Of a stretch of 64,000 bases of DNA, positions 43,671-52,940 are shown piece by piece (the stretch's first letter is position 1; the number at the start of each line of letters is the position of its first letter). The translations under genes and the position numbers were made by a program. The notes under the pieces were generated by a model. That model was not told where the DNA came from, made no database searches, and saw only the letters and a list, made by a program, of their open reading frames with translations. The DNA is from Bdellovibrio sp. KM01 (GTDB lineage Bacteria > Bdellovibrionota > Bdellovibrionia > Bdellovibrionales > Bdellovibrionaceae): NCBI RefSeq assembly GCF_013752535.1, contig NZ_CP058348.1, positions 2,542,001 through 2,606,000 of the forward strand, read 5' to 3'.

Positions 43671-45454
43671 GATCTTTGTTTTCGGAAGTAGTCTTCACCC
43701 GCCTTCATGCCCGTTTTATTATTCTGGGCTGTTCCTTATTGGCGGCACTGTTTGGTATCTTGGGACCGTTCTTCCAAAAAGAATTCATCGATCAACTGAC
43801 GCACACGCCATCAAAGCTTCATCTGTTTCAAGTGAGCTCCCCTTTATGGTTTATCCTGGGAGCTTTCTTGTGCGTGCTTTCCTCCCAAGCTTTCAGTCAA
43901 CTGACGAATTACTTAAGCTCTAAAGAAGCTTTGTTCATGCAAAGAGTCTTTGCGGAACGTCTGTATTCCAAAACTTTAAATCTGCGAGTCGATACGATGA
44001 GCCACCGCCCCGTGGGTGAGATCGTATCCCTGTATGCAACAGACGTTCAAGGTGCGACGGTGTTTTTGGATCAAACGTTGCCGGCGGGGGCATCCACACT
44101 GTTTCCGCTGATACTGTCACCCTTTGCGATTTCAATTCTGTTTGATATTCCCCTATGGCCGACGATCTGGGTGATGATTGGGATCACTTGCGTGAATTCC
44201 TTTATGGCATTTCGTCAGTCCCGATTTTTTTTCCGCTTTAAGCAATTAGCCGCGGAACGTATTGGTTTGGTAAATGAATGGATTCAAAATATTCGCACGA
44301 TTCGCATCTTGGGATGGATTCGCCATTTCGAAGACGGCATATTTTCCAAACGTGAAGTGGAAACCCGCAATCGCGTGATGATGGTGACGAATGGTCAGAT
44401 CATGAATGCCATATCGTCTTCAGTGACTTTCATTTTGAATGTTGTGACGTTGGGTTCATTGGTCCTTTATACCAAACAGACTTTAACCAGCGGCGAGCTT
44501 TTGGCGCTGTTGTGGATTGTTGCCATCTTTTTGACTCGTCCGTTCCGTCAGATGCCGTGGTTCTTTACTTTCGCATTTGACTCTTGGACCTCTTTAAAAC
44601 GCCTGGAGGAATTCTTTTCCACAAAAAATAATCAGACAGATGGTACAGACGTCGAAACCGCAGAACAAGCGGCTCTCGATGAAAAGTACGCTTTGCAGGT
44701 TCGTGGTCTGAATCTACGTATTGGCAGCCGCCATATTCTTAAAAATATGACTTTTGATATCAAAGAGGGCGAATTCGTTGCCGTCGTGGGTGAAGTCGGC
44801 TCTGGCAAGTCGATGTTACTTTTGTCTTTGCTACGTGAAACCGGAGCCCGCTTCCAAAGCTACCGCATTGGAGCGATGGATGCCCTTAAAGAGAAAAACA
44901 ATTCCGTGCGCAGTAACTTTGCTTACGTTCCGCAAGAGGGCTTTATCATGAGCGCCACTTTGCGTGAAAACGTGGCCTTCCTTTACGATATCGATCCCGA
45001 GCGTGACTCCTTGGTCGAAGAGTCTTTGAAGCTTGCTCAGTTTGAACTGAACACCGAGCGCGTGGAAAAGGGACTTAGCACCGAAATCGGTGAACGTGGT
45101 GTGAACCTGTCTGGTGGTCAACGCCAACGCGTAAGTTTAGCGCGCGTTCACTATCACGATGCGCCGATTTTACTTTTGGATGACTGCTTAAGTGCTGTCG
45201 ATGTCGACACAGAACAAAAGCTATTCGATACACTTTTGATGGGCGCGTGGGAAAATCGCACGCGCATCCTGGTCACTCACCGCCTGTCCGCTTTGAACCG
45301 TGTGGATCGTATCTTGTTCTTGGAAGAGGGTCGAATTATTGACCAAGGTACTTTCGAGGAGCTTTTAGCTCATAATGAAAAGTTCAGAGAGTACACAACA
45401 TCGGTTGCTAAAGAAGCTGCCGGCCCAAAAGAGGGTGAGGTGACCCGTGGCTAA
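43667..45454 (+). CDS. ABC exporter half A (ABCC-like, degenerate ATP site)
   Basis: 595 residues: six membrane helices (about 15-310) and an ATP-binding domain (about 345-580). Walker A 'GEVGSGKSMLL', signature 'NLSGGQRQRVSLARV', Walker B 'ILLLDDCLSAVD'. After Walker B, Asp replaces the catalytic Glu, exactly as in nucleotide-binding domain 1 of eukaryotic MRP/CFTR-type (ABCC) transporters. It would pair with the next gene product to form a heterodimer with one active site. The start overlaps the oxygenase stop (ATGA). Confidence 0.93.
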   Translation: MRSLFSEVVFTRLHARFIILGCSLLAALFGILGPFFQKEFIDQLTHTPSKLHLFQVSSPLWFILGAFLCVLSSQAFSQLTNYLSSKEALFMQRVFAERLYSKTLNLRVDTMSHRPVGEIVSLYATDVQGATVFLDQTLPAGASTLFPLILSPFAISILFDIPLWPTIWVMIGITCVNSFMAFRQSRFFFRFKQLAAERIGLVNEWIQNIRTIRILGWIRHFEDGIFSKREVETRNRVMMVTNGQIMNAISSSVTFILNVVTLGSLVLYTKQTLTSGELLALLWIVAIFLTRPFRQMPWFFTFAFDSWTSLKRLEEFFSTKNNQTDGTDVETAEQAALDEKYALQVRGLNLRIGSRHILKNMTFDIKEGEFVAVVGEVGSGKSMLLLSLLRETGARFQSYRIGAMDALKEKNNSVRSNFAYVPQEGFIMSATLRENVAFLYDIDPERDSLVEESLKLAQFELNTERVEKGLSTEIGERGVNLSGGQRQRVSLARVHYHDAPILLLDDCLSAVDVDTEQKLFDTLLMGAWENRTRILVTHRLSALNRVDRILFLEEGRIIDQGTFEELLAHNEKFREYTTSVAKEAAGPKEGEVTRG

Positions 45455-47324
45455 AAGCAACCAGCGGACTCAAGTGATCAAACCAAAATATCTGTCCGAT
45501 GGCGAAGTTCGCAAAGAAGGTGGTTATAACAAAACCATTTATGAAACTTTGCTTTTTGCCTACAAGCCCTTTCTGGTTCGCATCACAGCATGTATCGCCT
45601 TGGGTATCCTGGGTCGCGGTTTGTTACTGGCAAACACCAATGTCATTGGATATTGGGTGGATAGCCTGGTTGGCAAACACTCCCCGCTGGATACTTTTTC
45701 TTCAGTGCAAATCATCACCCTGCTTTTTGTGATGGCCCTCTGTGGCTTTTTTATGACTTTAGTCTTCCGCGTGGGATTTTCTCGTCTGTCAGCAAAAGCT
45801 ATTTCAAGCTTTTACGATGAAGTCACTTTACGCACTTCGCGTTTGCCGATGGGATTTTTTGATAGTACTCCTGCCGGCCGAATCATCACACGCTTTTCCA
45901 GTGACTATGGCAACGTGTTTCGCCTGTTCGGCGGCCCCCTGGCGGAGTTCCTAAGCATCATCTTTGATTTGATCATGATGACCATCCTGATCACTGTCGC
46001 AAACCCGGTGTTTCTGGTTCTGGTGGCCTTTATCGGTGTTTTGAATTTCTTTGTTTATAAACTAAATCAGGAAAGACTGCGCAAAGCCCGCCGTGAACTT
46101 TCGGCGAGCCGCTCCCCTAGCATTGCACACTTTGCAGAGACAACTCAAGGAGCCAGCACCATTCGCTCCTTCCGTCGTCAAGAGTCCTTTAGCGAAAGGT
46201 TTGAAAGCTTAGATCGCTATTTCCTAAGCCAAAAACTTTTCACGACCAAACAACTGATCAGCTTCTCGTTCCAAATGAACAGCATGACAGCCGTTTTGCT
46301 TTTGATCACCGGTGTTTCCTCCTATTTCATGATTGAAAAGGGCTGGGCAAGTGTCGGTTCCGTCGGGGTCGCTTTCACCTTTATATCTTTGTCAGGGAAT
46401 ACTGTGCAGATGTTCTTTGAGTGGTTGACTCAATTCGAAGAGGCCATGATTGGTGTGGAGCGCTTGGATCAATACATGCGCATGGACATTGAAAAAGGCA
46501 ATCGCCTGCCATCGACTGCGAAATTTGCGACGGGTCACCCCGTTTATGCTCCAGAAACTGAAAAGTACCTTGCGCACCGTCGCCTGACGGATGATCGCAG
46601 CGCTTCGGTGGAAGTTAAAAACCTTTCCTTCCGGTACCGCGAGGATCTCCCTTGGGTTCTAAAAAATTTGAATTTTGAGGTGAAGGCCGGAGAGCGTTTA
46701 GGAATCGTTGGCCGCACAGGCTCTGGGAAATCCAGTTTGATCCAAGCTCTTTTCCATTTGTACCCGATTGATCAGGGCCAAATTACCATCAACCACCATG
46801 CTCCAAAAATCAAAGACACGGATCAGGGAATGGATTTGAATTTGTACCGCCAATCCATGGCTTTTATTTCCCAGGAACCGATTTTGTTCCAAGGAACGTT
46901 GCGCTTTAACCTAGATATCGAAGGCAATCACAAGGATGATGCCCTGTTTGAAGTCCTACAAAAAGTGGGTTTACTGGAATGGGTCCAGGGTCAGGTCCAG
47001 GGTCTTGAGATGAGAATTGAAGAGCGCGGCAAAAGCCTATCCTTGGGTGAACGCCAGCTTTTATGTATGGCTCGCTGCCTTTTACAGCAATCCCCGATTG
47101 TGATTATGGATGAGGCAACCAGCTCTGTGGATCCGCAATCTGAAGAGATCCTGGTCCGTGCGACTGAAGAGTTTTTTGCTGACCGTACACAGATCATCAT
47201 CGCTCACCGTTTATCGACCCTGGCAAAGTGCGATCGGATTTTATGGTTACAGAATGGTGAAATTGTCGAGATGGGACCGACGGAGGAGATTTTGCCTCGG
47301 TTTAAAAAAACGGAATTGGTATAA
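45447..47324 (+). CDS. ABC exporter half B (ABCC-like, active ATP site)
   Basis: 625 residues from a GTG with GAGG upstream, overlapping half A by eight bases. Six membrane helices (about 35-330), then an ATP-binding domain. Walker A 'GRTGSGKSSLIQAL', signature 'SLSLGERQLLCMARCLL', Walker B 'IVIMDEATSSVD' with the catalytic Glu. The signature and flanks closely follow domain 2 of MRP-type transporters ('GQRQLVCLARALL' in those proteins). Together with half A it forms a complete exporter. The cargo is unknown. Confidence 0.93.
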   Translation: MAKSNQRTQVIKPKYLSDGEVRKEGGYNKTIYETLLFAYKPFLVRITACIALGILGRGLLLANTNVIGYWVDSLVGKHSPLDTFSSVQIITLLFVMALCGFFMTLVFRVGFSRLSAKAISSFYDEVTLRTSRLPMGFFDSTPAGRIITRFSSDYGNVFRLFGGPLAEFLSIIFDLIMMTILITVANPVFLVLVAFIGVLNFFVYKLNQERLRKARRELSASRSPSIAHFAETTQGASTIRSFRRQESFSERFESLDRYFLSQKLFTTKQLISFSFQMNSMTAVLLLITGVSSYFMIEKGWASVGSVGVAFTFISLSGNTVQMFFEWLTQFEEAMIGVERLDQYMRMDIEKGNRLPSTAKFATGHPVYAPETEKYLAHRRLTDDRSASVEVKNLSFRYREDLPWVLKNLNFEVKAGERLGIVGRTGSGKSSLIQALFHLYPIDQGQITINHHAPKIKDTDQGMDLNLYRQSMAFISQEPILFQGTLRFNLDIEGNHKDDALFEVLQKVGLLEWVQGQVQGLEMRIEERGKSLSLGERQLLCMARCLLQQSPIVIMDEATSSVDPQSEEILVRATEEFFADRTQIIIAHRLSTLAKCDRILWLQNGEIVEMGPTEEILPRFKKTELV

Positions 47325-47452
47325 ATAATTCTTCCTCCCCCTCAATTTAAAGTTTGCCGCGTCCGATTAAAAGAGGTACTCCTCGAGACACGACAAATAA
47401 ACTACTCCGACAAAGTCGGAGTGCAGACCTTCTGAACGACGATGAGGTGGGC

Positions 47453-48790
47453 ATGGACAACAACCAAACCCTCGACGAAACACTAGACGAAAACTCCGTG
47501 ATCAGTCTGACGGATCAGTGGTCTTCATTGACCCCTGATGAGCGTCGTGAAAAGTTCAAAGAGCTGCCCCGTACCGATGCCGAGGAGCTTTTCCTCAATC
47601 TACCGACCCATGACCAGGCCGAACTTATTTCTGAAGCGTCTCACCTTGAGAAGCGCTCTTGGGTGCGCCTGCTTGCACCCGATGACGTGGCCGATTTAAT
47701 TCAGGAAATGGGTCCTGATCACAAAGACGATTTATTGTCGTTGCTAGATCCTCAAACGAAACGCGAAGTGATTGCCCTGCTGGCTTATGCCGAGGACGCA
47801 GCCGGGGGCTTGATGAGCACTCGCTTTGTGCGTCTGCGTGCCGAAATGACCGTTGACGAAGCCATCAGCTATTTGCGTATTCAAGCCAAAACCCACGTAG
47901 AGTCGATCTATTACGCTTATGTTTTGGATTCGGAACAGCATTTGGCGGGAGTCATCTCTTTCCGTGAGATTTTCTCTGCGGCAGCTGGTACGAGAATTTC
48001 CGAAATCATGCAAACCGAAGTTCTGAAGGTTCCACCTGATATGGACCAAGAGGAAATCGGGCGTATCTTTTCGCAACATGATTTGATGGCCCTCCCCGTT
48101 GTTGATGAACACAACGTGATGAAGGGTATTGTTACGTTCGACGACGTGGCGACAGCCGTCCAAGAAGAAACCACAGAGGACATCCACAAACTGGGTGGTG
48201 TGGAATCCTTGGATGCTCCGTATATGAAAATCTCCATGTTCGACATGATTAAAAAACGTGCGGGCTGGTTGTTGGTTCTTTTCTTGGGTGAGATGTTCAC
48301 CGCAACCGCGATGGGTTATTTCCAAACGGAAATCGAGCGTGCCGTTGTCTTGGCTCTTTTCATTCCATTGATTATTAGCTCTGGTGGTAACTCGGGCTCT
48401 CAAGCCTCGACATTGATCATTCGTGCGATGGCCTTGGGTGAGGTTCGTATCCGTGACTGGTGGCGCGTTCTGGGCCGCGAGTTGATGGCGGGCCTGGCTC
48501 TGGGTGTGACACTGGGATTGGTCGGCCTTTGCCGTATCCTGATCTGGCCTACCCGGGAAGCCTTGTATGGTCCGCACTATGTGCTGGTGGCCGTGACGGT
48601 GATGCTGAGCTTGATTGGTATTGTTTTGTGGGGAACGATCTCTGGATCGATGCTTCCATTCTTACTTAAAAAGATTGGCTTTGACCCGGCATCCGCTTCC
48701 GCTCCTGCCGTTGCCACGCTGGTGGACGTTACGGGCCTGATTATTTACTTCTCGGTGGCTTCTGTTGTGTTGCACGGAGTGCTTCTGTAA
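47453..48790 (+). CDS. mgtE: Magnesium transporter MgtE
   Basis: 445 residues from the ATG at 47453 (GAGGTGG close upstream); a TTG 33 codons earlier (47354) is possible. An MgtE_N helical domain (about 20-130), two CBS domains (about 130-255) and five membrane helices (285-440) are visible. Hallmarks are 'SSGGNSGSQASTLIIRAMAL' and 'PAVATLVDVTGLIIYF'. The CBS and N domains close the channel when cytosolic Mg2+ is high. No Mg2+ riboswitch was seen upstream. Confidence 0.93.
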   Translation: MDNNQTLDETLDENSVISLTDQWSSLTPDERREKFKELPRTDAEELFLNLPTHDQAELISEASHLEKRSWVRLLAPDDVADLIQEMGPDHKDDLLSLLDPQTKREVIALLAYAEDAAGGLMSTRFVRLRAEMTVDEAISYLRIQAKTHVESIYYAYVLDSEQHLAGVISFREIFSAAAGTRISEIMQTEVLKVPPDMDQEEIGRIFSQHDLMALPVVDEHNVMKGIVTFDDVATAVQEETTEDIHKLGGVESLDAPYMKISMFDMIKKRAGWLLVLFLGEMFTATAMGYFQTEIERAVVLALFIPLIISSGGNSGSQASTLIIRAMALGEVRIRDWWRVLGRELMAGLALGVTLGLVGLCRILIWPTREALYGPHYVLVAVTVMLSLIGIVLWGTISGSMLPFLLKKIGFDPASASAPAVATLVDVTGLIIYFSVASVVLHGVLL

Positions 48791-48820
48791 AGATCAAACT
48801 TCTTAATAACAACTCAAAAG

Positions 48821-48853
48821 AAAAAGGCGTCTTGGAAACAAGACGCCTTTTTT
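48821..48853. terminator. Bidirectional terminator between mgtE and the convergent lipoprotein gene
   Basis: AAAAAGGCGTCTTG-GAAA-CAAGACGCCTTTTTT: a 13-14 bp perfect stem with A/T runs on both sides, serving both convergent genes. Confidence 0.92.
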
Positions 48854-48874
48854 ATTTTAAATTTATAGATGTAT

Positions 48875-49774
48875 TTACTCTTTATCCGCGTCTGCGTCAG
48901 AGTTACTCTCAGCAGAAGCTTGAGCGCTCACTTTCATTTGAGCTTCTTCATTCTTGTCATGGATACGTTGCAATTTTTCAGCAGAAGTATCTTTTGATTT
49001 TGCGGCGTCTTCCACCGCAGAGATCACGTTACCACCTTGGCTTGTTAGCATTAAAGTGCCATCGCCAGTTACGTCTTTGATCACATTCACATTAAGAACT
49101 GGAGCGTCTACAACTTCACCCGCTGCATCTGCACCCATTGTACCGATACGGTTTTGACCTTTTAGAACCAGGCTGTTGGCAGCAACGTCCACGGCGCCAG
49201 CAGCTACCATGTTCACAAGATTCACGCTGTCCAAGATAAGTTTATCAGCTTTAATTGCAAGACTGATCGTTCTAAGCCCTACATTACCGCAGATGAAAAC
49301 AACTTTCGCCGTCATTCTTACTGAAGTGGCGTCTTTAACGTCGCCTAATTCTTTTGCGGTTAAACCGTTCGTATAAGTTTTATCGATTTGGTCTTCAGAA
49401 CAACCGACATTTAAGTATGAAGATTCTTTCGCAGCGATCTCAACATCTGAATCCAATTGATTTTGACCAAGGCTGTCTTGTGGTTTCGCTGTGACTTCAG
49501 CAACTTTGCCGTCCAAAGCCTTACCACCCAGCAAATTCAAAGAGATACCTGATTTAAGAGTCTTCCCGCCTTTTTCAGCGTCGTCCACGACAAGGACACC
49601 CATGATATTGACTTTACCGGGTTGACCACCTGGAAGAACTTTTGACGAAACTTCGCCAGTCGGTGCGCCATCGTTGTTCGCATGCAGAGCCACTTTACTC
49701 GCTTTATCATCTTTAACCGCACAAGCAGCAAGACACATCAAAACAGCAGTTGCCAAAAGTTTAGAAATCTTCAT
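48875..49774 (-). CDS. Lipoprotein with beta-helix-like repeats
   Basis: 299 residues from the ATG at 49774 (GGAGG at the right distance), giving the signal 'KISKLLATAVLMCLAAC'; longer frames lack a signal. The mature sequence has short Val/Leu/Asn-rich steps ('LISLAIKADKLILDSVNLVN', 'DVAANSLVLKGQNRIGTMG') suggestive of a small beta-helix, and an acidic tail (NSDADADKE). The family is not recognised; it is probably an envelope structural protein. Confidence 0.75.
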   Translation of the reverse strand: MKISKLLATAVLMCLAACAVKDDKASKVALHANNDGAPTGEVSSKVLPGGQPGKVNIMGVLVVDDAEKGGKTLKSGISLNLLGGKALDGKVAEVTAKPQDSLGQNQLDSDVEIAAKESSYLNVGCSEDQIDKTYTNGLTAKELGDVKDATSVRMTAKVVFICGNVGLRTISLAIKADKLILDSVNLVNMVAAGAVDVAANSLVLKGQNRIGTMGADAAGEVVDAPVLNVNVIKDVTGDGTLMLTSQGGNVISAVEDAAKSKDTSAEKLQRIHDKNEEAQMKVSAQASAESNSDADADKE

Positions 49775-49934
49775 GAGTGGCCTCCTTAACAAGGCGAAAT
49801 AATACTTCCACCCCTTATTCAGCAAGATCCAATCCAGCGAACTCAGCGACTCAACTGGAACTGTTTTGATTTGAGAAAAAAAGACGCCCCTCAAACGTCA
49901 CCGGTGACATTTATGGGCGCCCCAATTTGAGGAC

Positions 49935-50714
49935 CTACAAAGAAGGCGTTCGGCCGCCATCGATCGGTAAATTGATACCATTAATATAAGAGGCCGCCGG
50001 GCTGACTAAAAAGGCAATGCCTTCTGCCGCTTCCAGTGGGTCACCGATTCGGCCCGCAGGAATAGTCTTAATCCACTGCTCTTCGATCTCATCAACGGAG
50101 TTTCCTGATTTCTGAGCCGCCGCCCCCATCAATGATTCAATCCGCCCCGTGCGAATATAGCCCGGAAGCATATTGTTGACCGTGATACCGTAGGGCCCGA
50201 GCTCTCCCGCCAAAGTTTTTGACCAATTCGCCATAGCCCCGCGAATGGTGTTGGAAACTCCCAAACCTGGGATGGGATTTTTGACGGAGGTGGAGATGAT
50301 ATTCACGATTCTTCCGTATTTAGAAGAACGCATTGCCGGCACCACCGTCTGCACCATTAAGTGCGCGGCTTTAAGATGGGCCCTGATCGGCGCTTCAAAT
50401 TCTTCGATGGAGGCTTCCAGAAGCGGACCGCCCTTAGGGCCGCCTGAATTGTTAATCAGAATCTGCACATTTTCTTTCGCTATTTCGGGAAGGATCTTTT
50501 TAAGGGCTTCGGTATCGGCAAGATCAAGCACATAGTATTTGTGCCCGGTCCCACCCTTTAGTGATTTCATCAGATCTTTTAATTTATCTTCATTTCTTGC
50601 CAAGGCGATGACTCGAGCTCCGCGCTCTGCCAGAAGTTTGGCAGTGGCTTCGCCAACTCCCTGTGAAGCTCCGCAAACGACCGCTGTTTTTCCCTGAAGA
50701 TCCCATGAACTCAT
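49935..50714 (-). CDS. SDR-family protein lacking the usual Tyr/Lys pair
   Basis: 259 residues with a clear Rossmann start 'VVCGASQGVGEATAKLLAER' and 'ILINNSGGPKGGPLLEAS'. The catalytic Ser (Ser141) is present, but the YxxxK that should follow 13 residues later reads Ser154-Asn-Thr-Ile-Arg158. 'ITVNNMLPGYIRTGRI' and 'YINGINLPIDGG' close the fold. SDR proteins with SN..R at this position form a recognisable subgroup whose activity is unclear. It has a GGAGG ribosome-binding site and stands alone. Confidence 0.88.
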   Translation of the reverse strand: MSSWDLQGKTAVVCGASQGVGEATAKLLAERGARVIALARNEDKLKDLMKSLKGGTGHKYYVLDLADTEALKKILPEIAKENVQILINNSGGPKGGPLLEASIEEFEAPIRAHLKAAHLMVQTVVPAMRSSKYGRIVNIISTSVKNPIPGLGVSNTIRGAMANWSKTLAGELGPYGITVNNMLPGYIRTGRIESLMGAAAQKSGNSVDEIEEQWIKTIPAGRIGDPLEAAEGIAFLVSPAASYINGINLPIDGGRTPSL

Positions 50715-50767
50715 AAACGCCTCCGTGACGGAAACATTTCATCAAGGATTCAAGTTCTCGGCAAAAC

Positions 50768-50800
50768 AAAAAAGGACTCTTATGCAAGAGTCCTTTTTTT
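50768..50800 (-). terminator. Terminator of the subtilisin-PilZ gene
   Basis: AAAAGGACTCTT / AAGAGTCCTTTT stem around ATGC, with T runs on both sides. A second GC-rich hairpin (ACTCCGGC-TTC-GCCGGAGT, 50812-50830) lies between it and the stop codon. Confidence 0.85.
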
Positions 50801-50859
50801 TCCTGTTCTACACTCCGGCTTCGCCGGAGTAATGGTGGTTTCTAATTTATTTAGCAGGA

Positions 50860-52764
50860 CTATGATTTCACAAGATTAGCAGTCCATTGTTGGATCATTG
50901 CCAAAGTTCCCTGCTTCGCGTTGGCGAATTGGACACCGTACGCTTGGTTTGCTTCGCTCCACACGACTTGACCCTGCACTTCGATGACCTCGTGGCCATC
51001 TGGGCTTTGGATACGCATCGTGATAATGCCACCTTTTTCCAGAGCCTGATCGGTGTTGAATGACAGACCACCTTGAGAGATGGAGTTCATCGAACCAACC
51101 AACTCGCGATCGCCGACCATTACTTTGATCGATGATTGCATTTTGAAGCGATCGTGACGGCGTTTGTTTCTTGGATCGTTAGCCATCGCACGTTGACGAA
51201 GGACGAACCACACAGCCATCGGAATCATCATCAAACCAAAGACCACACCCGCAGTTGGATTTGCACCACCCGCACCTGGGCCGCCATTAATAGCTGTCGT
51301 GACCAAGCCACAACCTGTCGCGCCACCTGCTGAATCAGCTGATGCCGGATAACGACTTGCAGAGTATACGTAACTTGGCTGAGAAGCTGTTTCCCCGTGA
51401 CTTGCTTGAACAGCCGTAATCAGCTTAGCAGAGTCAATACGTCCACTTGTTGAAACATAGTTTGCAAGACCTGCAATCACGTCAACATTGGCAAAAAGTT
51501 TTTGCTTAATTTGGTAACCCGTCAATTGCGGTTCTTCACGAAGCGCCAATGCTGCCACACCGGCAACGAATGGAGACGCCATAGAAGTACCCGACATATA
51601 GTTATAACCGCCACCTGGAACTGTACTTAGAATACTTTCGCCAGGGCTTGCGATATGAACTGTGTTTTTACCATAATTCGAAAATGAAGAGCGGACATCA
51701 GAAGAACCCACAGATGCAACCGAGATCACACTTGGAAGATCATAATTCGCTGGGTACATCGGCAAGCTGTCATTGTTACTGTTATAGTTACCTGCCGCAT
51801 TGACGATCAAAATACCATTGTTATAAGCCGCCGTCAGAGAATCCAACAATGCTTTAGAGAAGTTTGATCCCCCCCAAGAGTTATTGATAACCTGCGCGCC
51901 ATTATTCACAGCATAGTCGATCGCTTTGATCGCTGTCGCCGTTGTGCCCGTCCCGTCAGCAGCCAATGACTTGACTGGCATGATCACGATTTTGGATTCA
52001 GGTAAAGGACGTTGGAAGATATTAAGACCCGCACCCACCACGATACCCGAAACGTGAGTGCCGTGGTTGTTGTCGTCATTTACGTTGGGTGAGTTCGCTA
52101 CGAAGTTCCAACCATTGATATCATCGACGAAACCATTTCCGTCATCGTCATAACCTGGTGTTCCGTTAGCTTCAGCAGTATTCACCCACAAAGCACCCGA
52201 ACCACCCGTACCATCTGATTTATACGCTTTAAATACCGGATGCGTGCGATCCAGACCGGAGTCGACAACCGCCACGATGACTTTATTACTATTAGTAGAG
52301 AGTGATGTTGAAAGACTCCAGGCACCTGTCACGGCCGTGTTATTTACAACGGTATTTGAAAACTGTGAATAAGACGTCGAATTCGTAGAAACCCAATTGT
52401 TAGTTACCAAAGTTTGCAAAGCATAACCTTGGGATGCGTATTCAGAATACGAAGTCTGACCAGCTGACCATATATAGTTAGGCTCTACATATTCGATATC
52501 TGGATCTTGTTTAAGATCTTCAACCTCTTGAGAAGCCGTCGACAAAGAACGTACAGAAACGTGATACATACCTAAGCGGCTGTATGCACCTTTCATAGTG
52601 ACTCTTTGCGCAAGTCTTGAACGAACGCCTTGTTGGTTTACACCCGTTGAACTGTTACGCACTTTCACGATGTATTCGCCCGGAACAACAGTCGACATCT
52701 GTGCGAATGCTGCTCCACTGAATGCTACGAACGGGACAATGAAACCTAATATAATGCGTTTCAC
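50860..52764 (-). CDS. Membrane-anchored subtilisin (S8) fused to a C-terminal PilZ domain
   Basis: 634 residues. Signal peptide (1-21, ending AFAQ), I9-type propeptide (about 25-98, 'GEYIVKVRNSSTG', 'QDPDIEYVEPNY'), then an S8 catalytic domain with Asp168 ('VVDSGLD'), His234 ('NNHGTHVSG'), oxyanion Asn326 and Ser394 ('GTSMASP'). After a linker with 'GCGLV' and Gly-rich text, a membrane helix lies at about 504-522, followed by 'RQR'. Residues 533-632 are PilZ-like: 'KRRHDRF' (RxxxR) and 'NSISQGGLSF' (SxSxxG, Asp replaced by Ser). The predicted topology places the protease in the periplasm and PilZ in the cytosol, so cyclic di-GMP could control an extracytoplasmic protease. The 'CG...GG...TM...RxR' pattern also resembles CTERM sorting signals. 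Confidence 0.88.
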   Translation of the reverse strand: MKRIILGFIVPFVAFSGAAFAQMSTVVPGEYIVKVRNSSTGVNQQGVRSRLAQRVTMKGAYSRLGMYHVSVRSLSTASQEVEDLKQDPDIEYVEPNYIWSAGQTSYSEYASQGYALQTLVTNNWVSTNSTSYSQFSNTVVNNTAVTGAWSLSTSLSTNSNKVIVAVVDSGLDRTHPVFKAYKSDGTGGSGALWVNTAEANGTPGYDDDGNGFVDDINGWNFVANSPNVNDDNNHGTHVSGIVVGAGLNIFQRPLPESKIVIMPVKSLAADGTGTTATAIKAIDYAVNNGAQVINNSWGGSNFSKALLDSLTAAYNNGILIVNAAGNYNSNNDSLPMYPANYDLPSVISVASVGSSDVRSSFSNYGKNTVHIASPGESILSTVPGGGYNYMSGTSMASPFVAGVAALALREEPQLTGYQIKQKLFANVDVIAGLANYVSTSGRIDSAKLITAVQASHGETASQPSYVYSASRYPASADSAGGATGCGLVTTAINGGPGAGGANPTAGVVFGLMMIPMAVWFVLRQRAMANDPRNKRRHDRFKMQSSIKVMVGDRELVGSMNSISQGGLSFNTDQALEKGGIITMRIQSPDGHEVIEVQGQVVWSEANQAYGVQFANAKQGTLAMIQQWTANLVKS

Positions 52765-52940
52765 GGTTTCTCCTTAAGAAATTGACCCTTAACTATTCGG
52801 TAAATGGTCTAGGAAAGATGAGTAGAAATGCGCATTATTTAGAGCCCCATTTTGAGACAAGCGTAAGGCCTTGAAGCAACTGGCCTTCCCTGATATTAAT
52901 TTTTTACCGATACAAAGAGAGACAGAAGGACCATCCAGCT

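Noticed and set aside
47744-48577. 277-codon frame antisense to mgtE
   Set aside because: Composition is His/Gln-rich and shadow-like; mgtE on the plus strand has all family motifs.
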